The notes beneath the pieces were generated by a model, which was not told the DNA's origin, did no database searches, and saw only the letters and a list, made by a program, of their open reading frames with translations. DNA of 64,000 nucleotides from Bacteroidota bacterium (GTDB lineage Bacteria; Bacteroidota; Bacteroidia; AKYH767-A; OLB10): contig JADKIC010000001.1 of the NCBI GenBank assembly GCA_016721435.1, positions 62,001 through 126,000 on the forward strand, in the 5' to 3' direction. A program made the position numbers and the translations under genes. Of this stretch, positions 1 through 11,557 are shown one piece after another (positions within the stretch are counted from its first letter, which is position 1; each line of letters begins with the position of its first letter).

Positions 1-437
1 AGTAAACTTTTCCTTCGTATTCCGTTAATGTGGTTGAAAGAGGCTGACCGGAGCCGCCGGGGTTTAAATTTGAAAGTCCATTTGTTCCTAAAGTTGTTCC
101 GTCCGAAGACCATATTTCGTTTCCGGCAATGCCATCGTTCGCAAAGAAATAAAGTGTTGATGCCGCTCCTTTTAAACTGGTAGGGTTGCTGCTGTTCACC
201 CTGTATTAATATCTTTTAGTAGTTGTGTTCCCAACGCTGTTCCATCTGTTATCCAAAGCTCATTCCGGTTGCACCGTCATTGGCGGTGAAGTATGTCTTT
301 CCGTTAAATTCTACATAGTTGGCCGGACTTGAACCAAAGGTGGGGTGAATGTCTTTTAGTAACACAGGATCTTGTGAAAAAGCATTTAAATTTTGCAAAA
401 AGAATGCAATTAGAAGGAAGTGAAATGATGTTTTCAT
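1..437 (-). CDS. ELWxxDGT-repeat surface protein, N-terminal part (broken, runs off the window)
   Basis: The start ATG at 437 opens a signal peptide (hydrophobic core FHFLLIAFFLQ, cleavage near AFSQ) followed by VLLKDIHPT and repeats of the ELWxxDGT type. These are propeller-like repeats found on secreted Bacteroidota proteins. The frame stops near position 250, but the repeat text continues in other frames to position 1: ELWITDGTALGT, then NEIWSSDGTTLGT. Two single missing bases restore it, one near 265 (GGAATGAGC) and one near 204 (ACAGGGTGAACAGC). The protein is a close paralogue of the next gene, and about 145 upstream bases match too, so this is a tandem duplication. The rest lies outside the window. 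It could be a true pseudogene, but the wider error pattern makes missing bases in the sequence more likely. The function beyond surface exposure is unknown. Confidence 0.7.
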
Positions 438-481
438 ATTATTGTGATTGAGTTAAAGGCTGTAAAGTTGAATTCTTTCAA

Positions 482-579
482 CAAATGTAGAAGGAGGTTG
501 GCTAACTTGAATCCCCAATATAGGGTAGATTCGACAACATATTTATATCAATTTAGGGATTTTGCCACCCGATAGGGTG
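482..579 (-). promoter_or_regulatory. Promoter and paired CCC/GGG palindromes upstream of the first ELWxxDGT gene
   Basis: On the minus strand a Bacteroidota -7 box TACATTTG lies at 489-482, about 45 bases before the ATG. A palindrome CCCC-N5/6-GGG (CCCCAATATAGGG, 513-525) is centred about 30.5 bases upstream of the outer edge of that box. A second, CACCC-GATA-GGGTG (566-579), lies 53 bases further up. No -33 TTTG is seen where expected, which fits an activator-dependent promoter. The same layout recurs at 4409-4506. The regulator is unknown. Confidence 0.55.
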
Positions 580-792
580 AGTGCGATATGAAAATAAATT
601 AATTTGCATGAAAAACGTTAAAGTATTTAATGTGTGTAGTAGGTGATAAATTGCTTTAAACTCCAATTGGAAATTCTAATAAGACGCAAAGTTGTAAAAG
701 TATAAGGCCTTGCCCGTTTAATTTATTTTGTTCCCATTTCCCTTTTGATGTGATTGCTTTTTTAAAGTGAAGTGAGAAAAGATTAATAAAAG
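580..792. other. Intergenic, no gene seen
   Basis: AT-rich spacer between the regulatory region of the first gene and the terminator of the second. I see no conserved open frame and no RNA-like structure in it. Confidence 0.5.
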
Positions 793-833
793 AGCTGCAA
801 ACGCAGTTCGACATTGAATGAACGCTTGCAGCT
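793..833 (-). terminator. Hairpin after the ELWxxDGT gene
   Basis: AGCTGCAA (793-800) pairs with TTGCAGCT (826-833), with two further CG pairs inside after one mismatch. It lies 44 bases beyond the stop of the gene transcribed on the minus strand. There is no strong U-tract, so it is a likely but unproven terminator. Confidence 0.5.
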
Positions 834-876
834 TAAGGAGTGTTTGCCCAATAAGTTCTAAAAAATCGAGGTTGCT

Positions 877-3800
877 TTACTCTTTTACGATTTTAACAAC
901 CTTGTTAGTGTGTAAGGAGGTAATGTGCAGAATATAAATTCCCGATGGAAGGTTTTCGTTCACATCCACTTTGATGGTGTTGATGCCTTCAGTTAATTTT
1001 ACAGTTTGGGTATGGACCAATTTACCACTGATGTCTGTTATTTTTAATGTAGAGGATTCATCTGTTTCAGATACGAGTTGTGTTGTAAATGTACTTTGGA
1101 AAGGATTAGGGTACACCTGCATTTTTGTTGTGTTTGATTCGGATTGATTGCTTAATTCATTTTGATTTCTTAAAGGACTTGTTAATGTAGCCAATGTGTA
1201 ATAGGTGTATGTTCCGTAATTCAATTGCGGCAATGGATTACTGGCTGTAACCGTATTGGTAGTAGTGTTTACACTTGAAGGAATTAATTGCCAAACACCT
1301 GGAAAATCCTCTGAAGATCTTCTGAAAATATGAAGATCACTTTCATTTAATCCCATCAATTCGCTATCATCATATTTAATGCTGATAACCGCATTTAAAC
1401 CTGTTATAAGCCCGGGGTTTTGAATTGCATATTGACGGTTGATTGATATTCCACCGTTTAATCCGGTTTCTGACAAAGGCTGTCTAAGTATTTTAAGGTA
1501 ATTTAAAGGAGTACTGCAGGAAATAATAAATCCAAGTCCACCATAGTTTTTATTTGTTATGGCTTTTGTTACATTTTTTTCAATATATAGGTATGGAACT
1601 GTTGAAGGCGGGTTTACAGTGCTTATAAAAGTATTTCCGGGGGTTTCAATTATTCTGGCAACATTAGTTGTGCTAGTTAAATTATCTGCCGTTAATTGAA
1701 TACTTGAGCCCTTTAAATCAAAATCACCTTTAGTTAGTTTCAGTGTTCCATATAATTTCATTCGAGCATAACTATCACTCAATGGCGAAATATTGTATGC
1801 ATTATTAAGTTCAACACCGGCAGGATTGTTTACATTAATGTTGTTCAAATCTTTTGCAGATAATACATAAGCAGGAGTTGCGCTATTGCCAAGCAAGGTT
1901 AATGTGCCCAGTGCACCTGTTGAACCAAGTGAATCAACATCCAGAAATCCGATGCTGGTCGTAGTTTTTCCGATGGTCAGGTTTCTTCCTGCCAAATTAA
2001 GAAAGCCATTAACTTGTAACGTATCTACGGATAGTGAGTTTACAAGAGCAACATCCAGATTAGGCATACTCATGCCGCCCGGGGGAATAACTTTTAAAGT
2101 TCGTAACCGGTCAATCTTAATAGACTGCGGAGTATAATCATATACATATTCTTCAGTATTATATATCACAATTTTTCCAGCTTTCGGCTTAGTGTTTCGA
2201 ATTCTAAAATCATTATTAAAGTCATTATCGTAAACTATTTTTCCATAGATAAAAAGTGTTTTTCCGAAAAGATCAAAGTTGGCCCTACGAATAAATTATA
2301 CATATAAGTATTATGGGGACTGATAAATTTGGCATTTTCATTATAGATGGCCACGTTACATTTTACCTCTGCAATTCCTTGATTTAAATCGAGGTTGTTA
2401 ATAGTTATATTTTGTTGGTTCGGATAGCCCCCAAAATTAAGAGTAGGATATTTTGTATGATCTGTTAGTGGATTATTAAAATCAACATAACCAATCCTGC
2501 CAGCAGAAACACTACAGCTTTTTGCAAAATTCATATTGACATCTTCGCCTAATACAACTTTCGGTAATTCGGGAGCTCCAGTGCTTTCCATTTTAAAGTT
2601 GCCATAAAAATTATTCGAACCCTGAAAACGGTAGGTGTTTTCCGCTTCAACATCAGTAGTGTTTTTTATTGTAAGATTATAGAAAAACATATCTGGCGGA
2701 AAATCGCTTCCATGCATCAATACTAATGTGCCACCCGTAACTCCCGAAGAGGAGAGATTAAATAAATGAAATTGCGATTGATTGTTTGCAAGTATTCTCC
2801 CATACACATTTAATGTGCCGCCCGTCATTGATAACGTGCCTCCCGTTTGAATTTCCAATTTGCGACAAGACGCTGTACCTGTGGTAATAACCGGATAGTG
2901 CGGTCTCCCATCGGGTATTTTAACATTGTCATCTTCCAAAGGCATTTGTTGTGGTTCCCAATTGGTAATGTCATTCCAATTGGAGGAAGTGTTTCCGGTC
3001 CAGACAATAGGGTTTAATGCTTCGATGTAATACACTTCCCTGCCAATCAGATTGTCATAGACAGCATCATAGTATAATCTTTCACCAAAAACGGTGAGAT
3101 TTCTTGGAGAGACGTTCGTGCTATTACTGTTTGCAGGTTTTACTTCTTCCAATGTTGCCGGATCCTCTCCTACCTTGTAAAGAAAGGTACCTGAACCTCC
3201 AACAGGAGTGGCGCTGAAATATAATTCATTGTTAAAAGCGGTAAAAAGTGACATGTTGTTAAAGAGAGGGGCCGTATTAAGAAACAATTGAGTACCGCCA
3301 ACTGTCCCATCAGTAACCCATAATTCCTCAACAGTAGGTGTTACCTGATTGAAAAAATACATTTTGCTACCTACAATGGTAAAGCTTGGATTGGATCCTA
3401 TATTTATATTTCCAAATAATTGTGTGCCGCCCGCAGTACCATCGCTGATCCATAATCTATAGGTACCCCCGGGTGCTCCGGCTGAGAAAAACATATGATT
3501 ATTAAACTCAATGAAATTTCTTGGGTTGCTAGCGGCTGACCCGGGTACCAGGTCTGCAAAGAGGTTTGTGCCTGCTGTTGTCCCATCAGAAACGAAAAGT
3601 TCAGTACCGTTAATACCGTCAGTCGCGGTAAAAAACAATAGCCCGTTGAAGTCAAAAGAGTTAGCAAACTCACCAAATTGAAGAGATCCTATAAAGGGAG
3701 CAGGGTTTAAATCCTTTACAAGGGATGCGATTGTACCTGCTGTGGACCACAATTCTCTAGCGCTGCCTGAAGGGGGGCCACTTGCTGCAAAGTATAATTT

Positions 3801-4364
3801 ATTATTAGATACGATCAGGTGATCCGGGTTAGAGGAAGCCGTACCCGGCTTAATATCAAATGAAGTTATGAATCCTGAGGCGTCTGCAGCATATAACTCG
3901 ATTCCTGTTGATCCTTGTGCCCGAAAGTAGGCCTTCCCGTCATATTCTGTTATAACTGTTGTGTTGGACTGACCGGAGCTACCGGAGAATATATTCGAAA
4001 GCCCATTTGTTCCAAACTCAGTTCCGTCCGAAGACCATATTTCATTGCCGGCAGAACCATCATTGGCAAAGAAATATAATTTTGGTCCTACTGCTATCAA
4101 ACTATGAGGATCGCTGGAATTTGTTCCGGGTCTTATATCCTTTAGCAACCGGGTGCCTGCTTCCGTGCCATCGGTCACCCAAGGCTCGACTCCTGTTACA
4201 CCATCAAAGCCTGTAAAGTAGATTTCGCCATTGAATTCTACATAGGGGCCACTAGCTCCACTGCTGGTAGGGTGGATGTCTTTGAGCAACACCGGTTCCT
4301 GTGAATAAACACTTAAATTCAGCAAGAGAAACAAAAACAAAAGGAATGGAGACGTGGTTTTCAT
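877..4364 (-). CDS. ELWxxDGT-repeat T9SS-exported surface protein (one frameshift)
   Basis: About 1160 residues when restored. The signal peptide (SPFLLFLFLLLNLSVYSQ) is followed by some ten ELWxxDGT-type repeats (for example EPWVTDGTEAGT, NEIWSSDGTEFGT, ELFVSDGTTAGT) over residues 20-440. Next is a linker WTGNTSSNWNDITNWEP, typical of a beta-solenoid head with C-rich turns, then a large beta-rich region, and a C-terminal T9SS sorting domain (VYPNPF near the end, terminal KVVKIVKE). The frame breaks at about 2286, where GTAGGGCCAACTT should have one more G. Adding it joins FVGANFDLFGKTLF to the downstream part. The protein is predicted to be exported through the Sec system and T9SS and anchored or released at the cell surface. 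Its upstream neighbour at 1-437 is a paralogue with the same promoter. The binding partner or substrate is unknown. Confidence 0.85.
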
Positions 4365-4408
4365 ATGGTTTTAGTTTACTTGATAGTTTTAAAGTTGAAT
4401 TTCAGCAA

Positions 4409-4506
4409 CAAATGTAAAAGGCTGTTTTCCATCTTGAATCCCCGAAATAGGGTAGATGAGATGCTATATTTATACTGCGAAGGGGATAAAGCCACCCGAA
4501 AGGGTG
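4409..4506 (-). promoter_or_regulatory. Promoter and paired CCC/GGG palindromes upstream of the second ELWxxDGT gene
   Basis: Minus-strand -7 box TACATTTG (4416-4409). Palindrome CCCC-GAAATA-GGG (4440-4452), centred 30.5 bases upstream of the box. Second palindrome CACCC-GAAA-GGGTG (4493-4506), 53 bases further. Arms and spacing match the copy at 482-579, while the N4 and N6 centres differ, so the arms look conserved for a reason. Confidence 0.55.
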
Positions 4507-4652
4507 AGTTAAGGGGAAATACTATGTTGAAAGCATGTTGCTTAAATTGTCGAAATACATGTTCAGGTGAAGTAGATCAAAGATCCCATGTAAAGTTGCT
4601 TGCAATTCAAGGAAGTTGGATTCATATAGAATTCCATTTGAAAAATTTCGTT

Positions 4653-5083
4653 TTAGTTACCTTTTACAAATACAGTTTTAAAATAAAAGTTTTGTGGAAA
4701 ACCGGATCCGGAATAATTACTAAAGTGAGCATGAATTAATAGTGTATCCAAAGTGTATTGGTAATTAAAGTAAATGGTTGTGCTACCAATATAACTCCAG
4801 TTAACAGGTAAATTTTGATAATAGTTATTTTCGAAAAAGTATACATTTACTGAGCCGCTTTCCAGCATTGTACTGTCCAATTCCGCAAAGGGCAATTTAA
4901 CGGATTTTATGGAATTTATACCTGCAGTTCCTTGTGTTGTCCAGTCTTGAGGTTCGATGGTGAAATGATAGGCAGTTACATTCGCATTTCCATTCGTTCC
5001 TGCCGGTCCTTGTGTTCCCGGGTCACCCTTTTAGTACAGCTCAACATGCAGATACTCATTAAAAGTAAGATAAAGTATTTCAT
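4653..5083 (-). CDS. Collagen-like lipoprotein (one frameshift)
   Basis: About 143 residues. The start ATG at 5083 gives MKYFILLLMSICMLSC, a lipoprotein signal peptide with the lipid-modified Cys at residue 16. After TK(K/R) comes one short stretch of collagen-type Gly-X-Y triplets (GDPGTQGPAGTNG), then a beta-rich C-terminal domain ending TVFVKGN. The frame breaks at about 5031, where ACTAAAAGGGTGACC lacks one A or G. Restoring it joins the signal peptide to the triplets. This layout (lipobox, a few collagen triplets, one small globular domain) is common in Bacteroidota. It is predicted to sit on a periplasmic or outer-membrane leaflet. Its function is unknown. It follows the next gene's stop and may be cotranscribed with it. 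Confidence 0.75.
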
Positions 5084-5144
5084 GATAGAATAGACAAGAG
5101 TTTTATAAAGATGAGATAATTAAAATACAAGTGAATATTTTTAT

Positions 5145-7367
5145 TTACCGCTCATCTTTACTATTTTTTTCATCATTTTATTGTCCCCGTTTACCACAAG
5201 TATACAATAAATGCCATCTGCCATCATAGATAGATCTATGTCAAATTCCTGCAATTGTTCCTGAAATGAAATTCCTCATTGCCTATCTGATCATATATTC
5301 GTACTCCCGATGTTGAAGCCGTAGGGTTGAGGAGTTCCACTTTGATTTGTACATTTGTGGGATTTGGATATACACTTAAAGCAGGTAGTTGAAATACTTC
5401 ACCTTCACGACAAGGTACAGTAATCGTAGTATTTGTAGATTTTTTAGTACATCCATTACTGTTAGTTACATCTGCTTTGTATTTTCCGGCTGTTGTTGCA
5501 GTAAAATTTATGTTCGTTGCACCTAAAATGGGAAACCCGTTTTTACGCCATTGATAGGTAAGCCCGGTGCCACTGTTTGCCTGAAGTGTAACACTTCCGC
5601 CTGCACAAAAAGTGGTTGGTCCGAGCGGCGTAACGGTAGCCGGTGGTAACGGGACAGTGCTGATGGTGATCGTAGACGGTATTTGCCACTTTGTTTTGCG
5701 TAATAACTGATGGTATTGGCGCCGGATATTAGGGATCCGTTTCGCAGCCATTGATATATTCTGTTGGCCGCCGGAGTCCCGGTAATTTGCACACTGTCAC
5801 CGGAGCAAATGGTTGTGGCAGCCGCTGATATGGATGCAGCAGGTAAAGAGTTAATTGTTATGGTTACAAAATTGGAAGTGTCACTGCCGCAGACATTGGT
5901 TTGTACACAGGCATAGTTTCCTCCGGTAGAGGTAAAATAGGTGGAATTGACCGCTCCGTTTATAGGATTTCCGTTACGCAGCCATTGGTAACTATTGCCC
6001 GGAGTGGGATTGGTAATGAGTTGAAGGCTGTCTCCTGAACAGATAAAAAGTGAGGAGGAAGTGATGACGGATACCGGCGCAGCGCAATTGCAAATGGTAT
6101 TCAGGACTCCGCCCGAGGAAGATGCAGCGGGTCCGTTGACCAATGTTAAATTTAATGTAGAGGTATTATAATTTATAGTGTTTGATACTCCACCGGTTGT
6201 ACTGCTTCCGGCTGAAGTGTAATTTCCACAGGTGTTGCCATTGCCATCCATCTTTACTAAATAAACTTCGCCCGCATTTCCATAAGAGGTTGTTCCTCCC
6301 GCAATGATAAGACTGCCATCGTTGAGTTGCGCTGCTGTATTTCCTTCTTCAAAAGCATTTCCCCCCAAAATAGCTGTCCAAAGTAAATTTCCACTACTAT
6401 CTAATTTTGCCACATAAGCATCGGTAGTATTGTTCGCTTTATACGTTGTTCCGGTAACAATATAACTTTTATCAGCTAACTGGATGATGGAGTTTCCGTA
6501 GTCATCGTTTGTAGTACCAATCGCCTTCGACCAAAGTAAGACTCCGGAAGCATTAAGTTTTATAACGTACATGTCGTTCCCACCTGATCCGTAGGAATTG
6601 GTCCATCCAATATACGCATAGCCGTTGTCGTTAGTACGGATTAATTTGGATCCCGGTCCTGACATTTCCGCACCCGGTCCTCCGATGCTTCTGCTCCAGG
6701 CAACCGCTCCTGTACTATCTACTTTTGAAATAAGGAGATTTCCCCCTGATGCCGATGACATCCCGGCTAACACATAGGAAAGATCACTTGCCTGCACGAG
6801 GGAATATGCACCATCTGTGAAACCGTAATGGGCCGAATTCCATTCAATGGATCCGGAACTGTTAAGTTTGATCAGCAATCCCGGATAGGAAAGTCCGCCA
6901 CCACTTCCTCTCGCTGCTATTGCATACCCACCGTCTGCCGTTTGAATGATCGAGTATCCCTGATCAAAGAGTCCGGAGTTTATTTTGTTACTCCATTGTA
7001 AATTACCTGAACCATTCAACTTTACTAAATAGATGCCAAACTCCCGGTAACCGGTTCTTCCTGTGATGATGTATCCGCCATCATTGGTTTGAATGATAGC
7101 CGAAGCTGCATCATAACTCGGCCCTCCAATCGTTTTCGTCCATTGTATAGTGCCGTTATTGTGCATTTTAACGACGTATACATCGCCCGAGTCTTGCCCA
7201 TAGCTGTATGTAGATCCTGCAAAAACAAATCCGCCATCCGACGTTTTTACCATGGCCCGAGCCGATTCTGAACCCGATCCGCCTACCCTCTCTTGAAAAA
7301 ATTGTTGTGCATGAACCGTTGTTAAAAATAAATGGAGGAAGAGCGTGAGTAGAATTTTCATGGCCAT
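5145..7367 (-). CDS. Secreted repeat protein with Ig-like domains and T9SS sorting domain (two frameshifts)
   Basis: About 740 residues when restored. MAMKILLTLFLHLFLTTVHAQ is a signal peptide; MKILL at 7361 is an alternative start. Residues 25-370 hold about seven repeats of roughly 50 residues with the pattern TxDGGYxxxGxT...DxYVxKLxxxGxLxWxxxxGG, a bacterial propeller family. Then come three Ig-like segments with CSGDSxQL...YQWLRNGxxIxGAxxxxYxxxxxGxYxC, and a T9SS sorting domain (LSVYPNPTNVQIKVELL to KKIVKMSGK). Breaks lie at about 5683 (ATACCGTCTACG lacks one base) and about 5265 (CATTTCAGG lacks one T). Correcting the second reveals the sorting-domain end DLSMMADGIYCILVV and moves the stop to 5145. 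It is predicted to be a cell-surface or released protein. The ligand is unknown. Confidence 0.82.
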
Positions 7368-7583
7368 TAATTTAGGTTTAGATGCATGAGCTGGTCTGAT
7401 GAAAGAATCACCGAACTTAATGAGATGGATAAAGTAAATATCTGAAACAATTCTGAGTTCACCAAAAGAAAGTTTCAGAAGATGCAGAACTAATAAAATA
7501 TGCCGGGTGAAACCTCTAAATATATGGGTTAAATCAAGGTGACTCTACATGGCAGAGGAGGAAATTTTCACACTAAAAAGAGG
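7368..7583. other. Intergenic, no gene seen
   Basis: About 215 bases between two minus-strand genes. I see no convincing operator of the CCC-N6-GGG type here and no clear -7 box. No open frame of note. Confidence 0.4.
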
Positions 7584-8723
7584 TTAATGAGCAATCAAAA
7601 GCTTTTTATGGAAAGTAGCTTTTCCCGTTTTTAATTGCACCTGATACATTCCGTTGTGAAGTTCAGAGGTGTTAAAAGCTATGCTGTAGAATCCTGTAGG
7701 TAAGGAGGTGTCTTCGTCAATTGTTTTTACAAGTTTTCCTGTCAGGTCGAAAATACAGATGGATATATTTTCATTTGTCAATTTTTCAAACGTTAGTAAA
7801 GTGGATTCCTGTGCAGGATTTGGAAAGAGGGCGATGTTTGAAACCGCATCAGGCTCACCTAGCGCAGTAGTACTCAGCGTTGAAATCAAAATGTCAGCGG
7901 TATTCAGTACCTTCCTGTCAAATTTATTTGCACCATGATTCGCCACAATAGCTACAATTTTTAAGCGATTGACATTGTAGTTGGCCGGAATAGTAATGAG
8001 GTTTGAAGTTGAATAAGGGACGTTGGTCACAGGTACAGATGCGATGACGGAGGAAGTTCCCCAAGTTCCTCCTGACAAAGGAGTTCTTTGAACGTAACGA
8101 TGCGGGTATTGGCTGATATAGGTGGTGCCGGCGTTATACTGTCCGGGATAATATTGATTGGCGAAATTGGCATCATAACATTTCTGATCCCAGCCCGGAC
8201 CACTTCCGATCACACTATCCTCAACCAGATAAATGGAAATCCTTCTGTCGGCAGCCGGGAGGGTTTGAAAAAAAGTCGCTGTTGTGGTGATACTCAGTTG
8301 TCGTGAAGATGCATTGTAACTGCCCGAAATGTCGATAGCTACATCAGGTACATTTCCGGCAACACGCTGTGCAATGGTATCAAAACCATTCACCGGCATA
8401 TAGGGAACAGTATCTACACCGGCATAAACATCGCGGTCAATCATGATTGCAGGGGCAAAGCCAAAGGTGCTGGGTTGAAAGTAGGAGGCGAAAGTAGTGG
8501 CGGAGGAGTTGGTCATGGAATCTACACCGAATCCGGCATGGTGTGTCATGAAAACTGAATTGGAGGTGTTGTTCTCATAATACACTTGAATATCGTGAGA
8601 CTTCGGGGGACAAAATCCGCAAAGATTAGTGGTGAATTCCTCTAGAAGAACTTTTTTTACCTGAGCAGAAGCGGGTAGACTCAAGATGAACAGGAAGTAC
8701 AACAGATATGTTTTCATTTTCAT
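7584..8723 (-). CDS. Omp28-related T9SS-exported protein
   Basis: 379 residues, intact. The signal peptide (MKMKTYLLYFLFILSLPASAQ) is followed by VLLEEFTTNLCGFCPPKSHDIQ. This is the thioredoxin-like start of the Omp28-related family, with a CGFCPP motif in the position of the redox CxxC. The middle (residues 60-290) carries the beta-rich domain of the family, with the conserved HHAGFGVDSMT and DGRDxYAG-like stretches. A T9SS sorting domain follows (ALFPNPAQESTLLTFEKL to FHKKLLIAH). In Porphyromonas gingivalis, Omp28 is a surface protein linked to adhesion. The role here is only inferred from the family. Upstream is a near-match -7 element TATTTTG (8743-8737). The reading frame is clean, unlike its neighbours. 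Confidence 0.85.
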   Translation of the reverse strand: MKMKTYLLYFLFILSLPASAQVKKVLLEEFTTNLCGFCPPKSHDIQVYYENNTSNSVFMTHHAGFGVDSMTNSSATTFASYFQPSTFGFAPAIMIDRDVYAGVDTVPYMPVNGFDTIAQRVAGNVPDVAIDISGSYNASSRQLSITTTATFFQTLPAADRRISIYLVEDSVIGSGPGWDQKCYDANFANQYYPGQYNAGTTYISQYPHRYVQRTPLSGGTWGTSSVIASVPVTNVPYSTSNLITIPANYNVNRLKIVAIVANHGANKFDRKVLNTADILISTLSTTALGEPDAVSNIALFPNPAQESTLLTFEKLTNENISICIFDLTGKLVKTIDEDTSLPTGFYSIAFNTSELHNGMYQVQLKTGKATFHKKLLIAH

Positions 8724-8824
8724 TTTTTGGGTAAGTCAAAATAGAAATAAATCCGGTATTTAAGAAACTAAACCCGTTATTTCCTCTTGACCTGATGGAA
8801 TTCCTCTGACACCGTTACTTCCCT

Positions 8825-11167
8825 TTATTCTTCAATTTCTATTAAAGGCGTAGAGAGGATTTCCTTTTTACTGACATATTTATCAATGGAAAGAAGGATA
8901 GCCGGAAGTAAAATCAAATTTGTACAAGTGGATACCAATAGGGTGATCGAAATTAATATACCCAGGGCTACTGTTCCGCCAAAACCTGATGCAGCAAAAA
9001 TGGCAAAACCACAAAAGAGAATGATAGCTGTGTAAATCATACTAATGCCGGTCTCTTTGATGGTGATTGATATGGCTTCAGAAATACTTCGTTTATGCTT
9101 TTTCAGCTCGTGCCGGTATTTGGCCAGAAAATAAACTGTTCCGTCAGAGGAAATACCAAAGGCAATACTGAAAATTAAAATAGTAGAAGGCTTAAAACGA
9201 ATGCCGAGATATCCCATGATACCCGCCGTTATCACCAAAGGAATCAAAACCGGTAGTTTGGAAAGCAGAATGATCCGGAAGGAACGAAAGAGCGCAAATC
9301 CGACAATGGTAATGAGTAGTATTTCGATAATTAAGCTTTCAAAAAGATTTTTCAGTAAATAATCATTGCCTTTTAAGAACATCAAACTATGCCCTGTAAA
9401 TTTTACATTATATTGTTCCGGATGGAAGATAGAATCTACACGCGGTTTTATTTCGTTTAAAATTTCTTTGATTCTTACCGAACCTACATCAGCCATCTGC
9501 AAGCTTATGCGTGTGAATTGTTTCGAGGTGTCAATAAAGTTGACCAGTTTGTTCTCCTGGCCGGCTTCGGTTGAAAAATAATTGTTTAATATTTTCAAGT
9601 CGGCAGCTCCGGGTAAAACATAATACTTAGGATTTCCATCATGAAAAGATTGATATGAAAATTTGACGCCTTCCACTATGGAGAGAGGTTTTGAAAATTC
9701 AGGATAGTTCAGAAATATTTTTTGAAGTCGGTTTATTTTATAGAGCGTGCTTCCGTTATTGGCAAAGATGCCGTTGGGAGATTTGGTGTCTATATATATT
9801 TCAAAGGGTAATACCCCGTGGAAGTGCTGCTCAAAAAATATCAGACCGGTATGGATGGGGTCTTTTTCAGGCATGTCATCTACCACAAAACCCTCAATAT
9901 TGATCTTGCTCATTCCAACCAGACCAATTATTGAAAGAAAGATAATGCAGATATAAATGGCATTGCGGTGATGATGTACAAGATAATCAATTTTAATCAG
10001 CAATTTGTTGATGCGTTTGCCATCCAGATGTTTAAGGTTGTTGGTACTTGGAACCGGCAGAAAGCTAAAAATGATCGGAATTAATATGAGTGTAATGACA
10101 TAGGTGATCATAATGTTGATTGCTGCGATCACTCCAAATTCAACGAGTAAGGAGCTGTTTGTGAAATAAAGCACCCCAAATCCTATCGCAGTGGTGATGT
10201 TGGCAAGAAACAGCGTCACACCAACAGTCTCTATGGTTCGCGTCAAAGCTTTTATTTTATTCCTGTGGATTGAAAATTCACTATGGTATTTGTTTATAAG
10301 AAAGACGCAGTTCGGGATTCCGATAACCATGATCAACGGAGCTATAAGTCCCGTGAGCATGGTTATTTTATAAGTCGAAAATATGAATACATCAATGACC
10401 AACCTACACCAATTAAAACAACTAGTACAGAGAAAAAACGAAGTAAATGAACGAAAGAAGGCCCATAAGATACTCGCCATGACCAGAATGGCAAGAATTA
10501 AAAATAAAGACATTTCCTGTGACACTTTTTGCATTAAAGCGGTGCGGATGTAGGGCATGCCGGAATAATGCAATTGTAAATGATGTTTAGAAGCAAAGGC
10601 GTCGGCTTTTTCTGTGACCTGTTTAACTATTTCAATGCGATGCCTGGTGTTCAGATCTTTATTGGTAAAGGTGATCGCCATTAAAGTACTTCCGGTGGTT
10701 TTATTGTAAACTAACCCATCATAAAACGGAAGAGACAGGGATGCGATCTTTTATTGTATCTAACTCATATTGATTTTGAAGGGCTGATGAATAAGCGGAG
10801 TAAATTGGAATTTCGTCAAACTGTCATTGCGAATTAAATTGTACAAATTCCCAATAGACAGAACTTCTTTTACTCCGTATAATTTTTTGATTTCGGAACC
10901 TAAGCTATGCCAGTCGTTGAACTTGTTTAATTGAAAAAGATCCTTGTCCTGAAATCCTATGACCATGATACTGCCATCTTCTCCAAACATTTGCTTGAAC
11001 CGGTAATATTCAATATAGGTGCTGTCGGTATCGGGTAATACATTTGCAAATTGATAGGACATTTGGATTTTACTCGCATAGTAAATCATTGCTGATGATA
11101 ATACCCCAAGTACTATCAGAAAAGCGATTCGATTACGAATTATTTTACGGGCAAGAAATTTCCACAT
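8825..11167 (-). CDS. RND/MMPL-family membrane transporter (several frameshifts)
   Basis: About 780 residues when restored. The N-terminus (MWKFLARKIIRNRIAFLIVLGVL) is transmembrane helix 1, followed by a large extracytoplasmic loop (YQFANVLPDTDSTYIEYYRFKQMFG), then helices 2-6, a second loop (INIEGFVVDDMPEKDPIHTGL) and helices 7-12. Typical family motifs are seen: GIPNCVFLINKYHSE and GISSDGTVYFLAKYRHE in the conserved helix-4 and helix-10 regions, where the GxxxD Asp lies in the second. Such proton-driven exporters move lipids, hopanoids or hydrophobic compounds; the substrate cannot be told. The frame breaks at least between 10681 and 10760. The out-of-frame stretch CTSCFNWCRLVIDVFIFSTY at about 10380-10440 shows two compensating indels inside a helix. 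The gene stands alone, with no adaptor or outer-membrane partner next to it. Confidence 0.8.
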
Positions 11168-11281
11168 GTTTTTTGATTTAATCGATGTTTTTATTTATTT
11201 CTACTTTCACCGGTTTCAGGTGTGTTCTTCGTAGCGAAAGTAGACAAATGAATTGTTTCACTTTTTATTTTTCCGGAAAGG

Positions 11282-11318
11282 GGGGTACATCTTGTTTTTA
11301 AGAAAGAAGATGTACCCC
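11282..11318 (-). terminator. Strong hairpin between the transporter and a small gene
   Basis: GGGGTACATCTT (11282-11293) and AAGATGTACCCC (11307-11318) form a perfect 12-base-pair stem with a 13-base loop, flanked by A/T runs on both sides. It lies just past the stop of the small minus-strand gene at 11333 and is likely its terminator. Confidence 0.7.
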
Positions 11319-11332
11319 TTTATTGACTTGAA

Positions 11333-11455
11333 TTAACCTATAAAGAGTTTTAATGCGATCATGAATAGGATGACAGTTGCAATGATAGTGATTATAAATC
11401 CAATACCACCCTTGCTGTCTGTTTTGTTTTCTGAGTTAAAATCTGTATTCTTCAT
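11333..11455 (-). CDS. Small single-span membrane protein
   Basis: 40 residues from ATG 11455. A polar N-terminus (MKNTDFNSENKTDSKGG) is followed by one hydrophobic helix (IGFIITIIATVILFMIALKLFI). A longer in-frame start exists upstream but reads as poor protein. It ends just before a strong hairpin terminator, so it is probably a separate transcript. Small hydrophobic proteins of this form are common in Bacteroidota. I know of no function. Confidence 0.55.
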   Translation of the reverse strand: MKNTDFNSENKTDSKGGIGFIITIIATVILFMIALKLFIG

Positions 11456-11557
11456 TGTTTGTTTATTAATTTTACAAATAGATTTTCTTGTGATACGTAA
11501 ATACCGGACAGGATGTACTGTATGCAATACATCTGATTCCATGTAAGAAAGAAGAAA

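Noticed and set aside
4365..4739. Plus-strand open frame of 124 codons
   Set aside because: It covers the promoter and palindromes of the ELWxxDGT gene and the 3' end of the collagen-like gene; the translation lacks protein character.
7584..8723. Thiol-disulfide oxidoreductase
   Set aside because: The CGFC motif is present, but the whole protein fits the Omp28-related surface family with a sorting domain.
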